5,901 nt of DNA. It comes from Deltaproteobacteria bacterium (GTDB taxonomy: Bacteria > Myxococcota > XYA12-FULL-58-9 > JAUUZB01). The notes under the pieces are model-generated. The model was given only the letters and a program-made list of their open reading frames with translations, was not told where the DNA came from and did not search any database. The stretch covers positions 1-5,901 of the forward strand of contig JAUUZB010000310.1 in the NCBI GenBank assembly GCA_030590185.1. The letters are read 5' to 3'. Positions 5,785-5,901 of the stretch are shown here, one piece after another. How positions within the stretch are numbered: position 1 is the stretch's first letter; each line of letters starts with the position of its first letter. The position numbers were made by a program, and so were the translations under genes.

Positions 5785-5820
5785 CCCAAAACGGCCTAAG
5801 ACAGCCCAAAACCGACCTAG
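5785..5820. repeat. Diverged direct repeat leading into the tandem array
   Basis: CCCAAAACGGCCTAAG (5785-5800) and CCCAAAACCGACCTAG (5805-5820) share their first eight bases exactly and then the same motif with small changes, 20 bases apart. The second copy runs straight into the 11-bp array. The first therefore looks like a decayed edge copy of a longer unit from which the array may have grown. Confidence 0.45.
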
Positions 5821-5901
5821 GACCGACCTAGGACCGACCTAGGACCGACCTAGGACCGACCTAGGACCGACCTAGGACCGACCTAGGACCGACCTAGGAC
5901 C
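5811..5901. repeat. Perfect 11-bp tandem repeat array, at least eight copies, cut by the window edge
   Basis: The unit ACCGACCTAGG is repeated without a single mismatch from 5811 to 5898 (eight full copies), and a ninth begins at 5899-5901. Each unit contains the palindrome CCTAGG. Because 11 is not a multiple of three and CTAG carries TAG on both strands, every reading frame is stopped within 33 bases, so the array cannot encode a repeat protein. Eleven bases is close to one turn of B-DNA, so each copy presents the same face. There are no spacers, which excludes CRISPR. The right end is not visible. Confidence 0.93.

Noticed and set aside
5811..5901. CRISPR array or coding repeat
   Set aside because: There are no spacers between the units, and the 11-base unit carries TAG in every frame on both strands within 33 bases.

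Overview
The window is high-GC bacterial DNA. Coding is dense, with GTG and ATG starts and Shine-Dalgarno sites. It looks like a Gram-negative bacterium, and my weak guess is a high-GC gammaproteobacterium. That guess rests on overall character and on the C-terminal tail of the methyltransferase, which I associate from memory with surface-glycan proteins of such bacteria. No rRNA, tRNA or phylogenetic marker is present, so the assignment is tentative.

Layout. Positions 1-189 (+) hold the last 62 codons of a gene that resembles the C-terminus of a GT4 glycosyltransferase. Positions 190-371 are a conspicuously AT-rich gap between convergent genes. From 5673 down to 372 a single five-gene block runs on the minus strand. 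In transcription order it is: a six-helix membrane protein of unknown function (5673-5053), a winged-helix regulator (5060-4662), an FAD-dependent oxidoreductase of the geranylgeranyl-reductase type (4665-3412), a class I SAM methyltransferase with an extra C-terminal module (3373-2249), and a glutamine-hydrolysing asparagine synthase (2225-372). The first two genes overlap by 8 bases and the next pair by 4 (ATGA). The remaining gaps are 38 and 23 bases, so the block is very likely one operon with translational coupling at its start.

Control. A perfect inverted repeat, GTACTTTG-N5-CAAAGTAC, lies at 5701-5721 immediately upstream of the first gene. It is the obvious candidate operator for the winged-helix protein encoded second. 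Upstream of it are a strong stem-loop (5742-5775) and an 11-bp perfect tandem repeat of at least eight copies, which runs off the right edge (5811-5901).

Interpretation. The membrane protein and regulator look like a self-contained, autoregulated pair that drives an oxidoreductase, a methyltransferase and an amidotransferase. The neighbouring glycosyltransferase end, the family of the asparagine synthase and the methyltransferase tail all point towards cell-surface glycan or polyprenyl/lipid-linked modification. The substrate cannot be read from the sequence.
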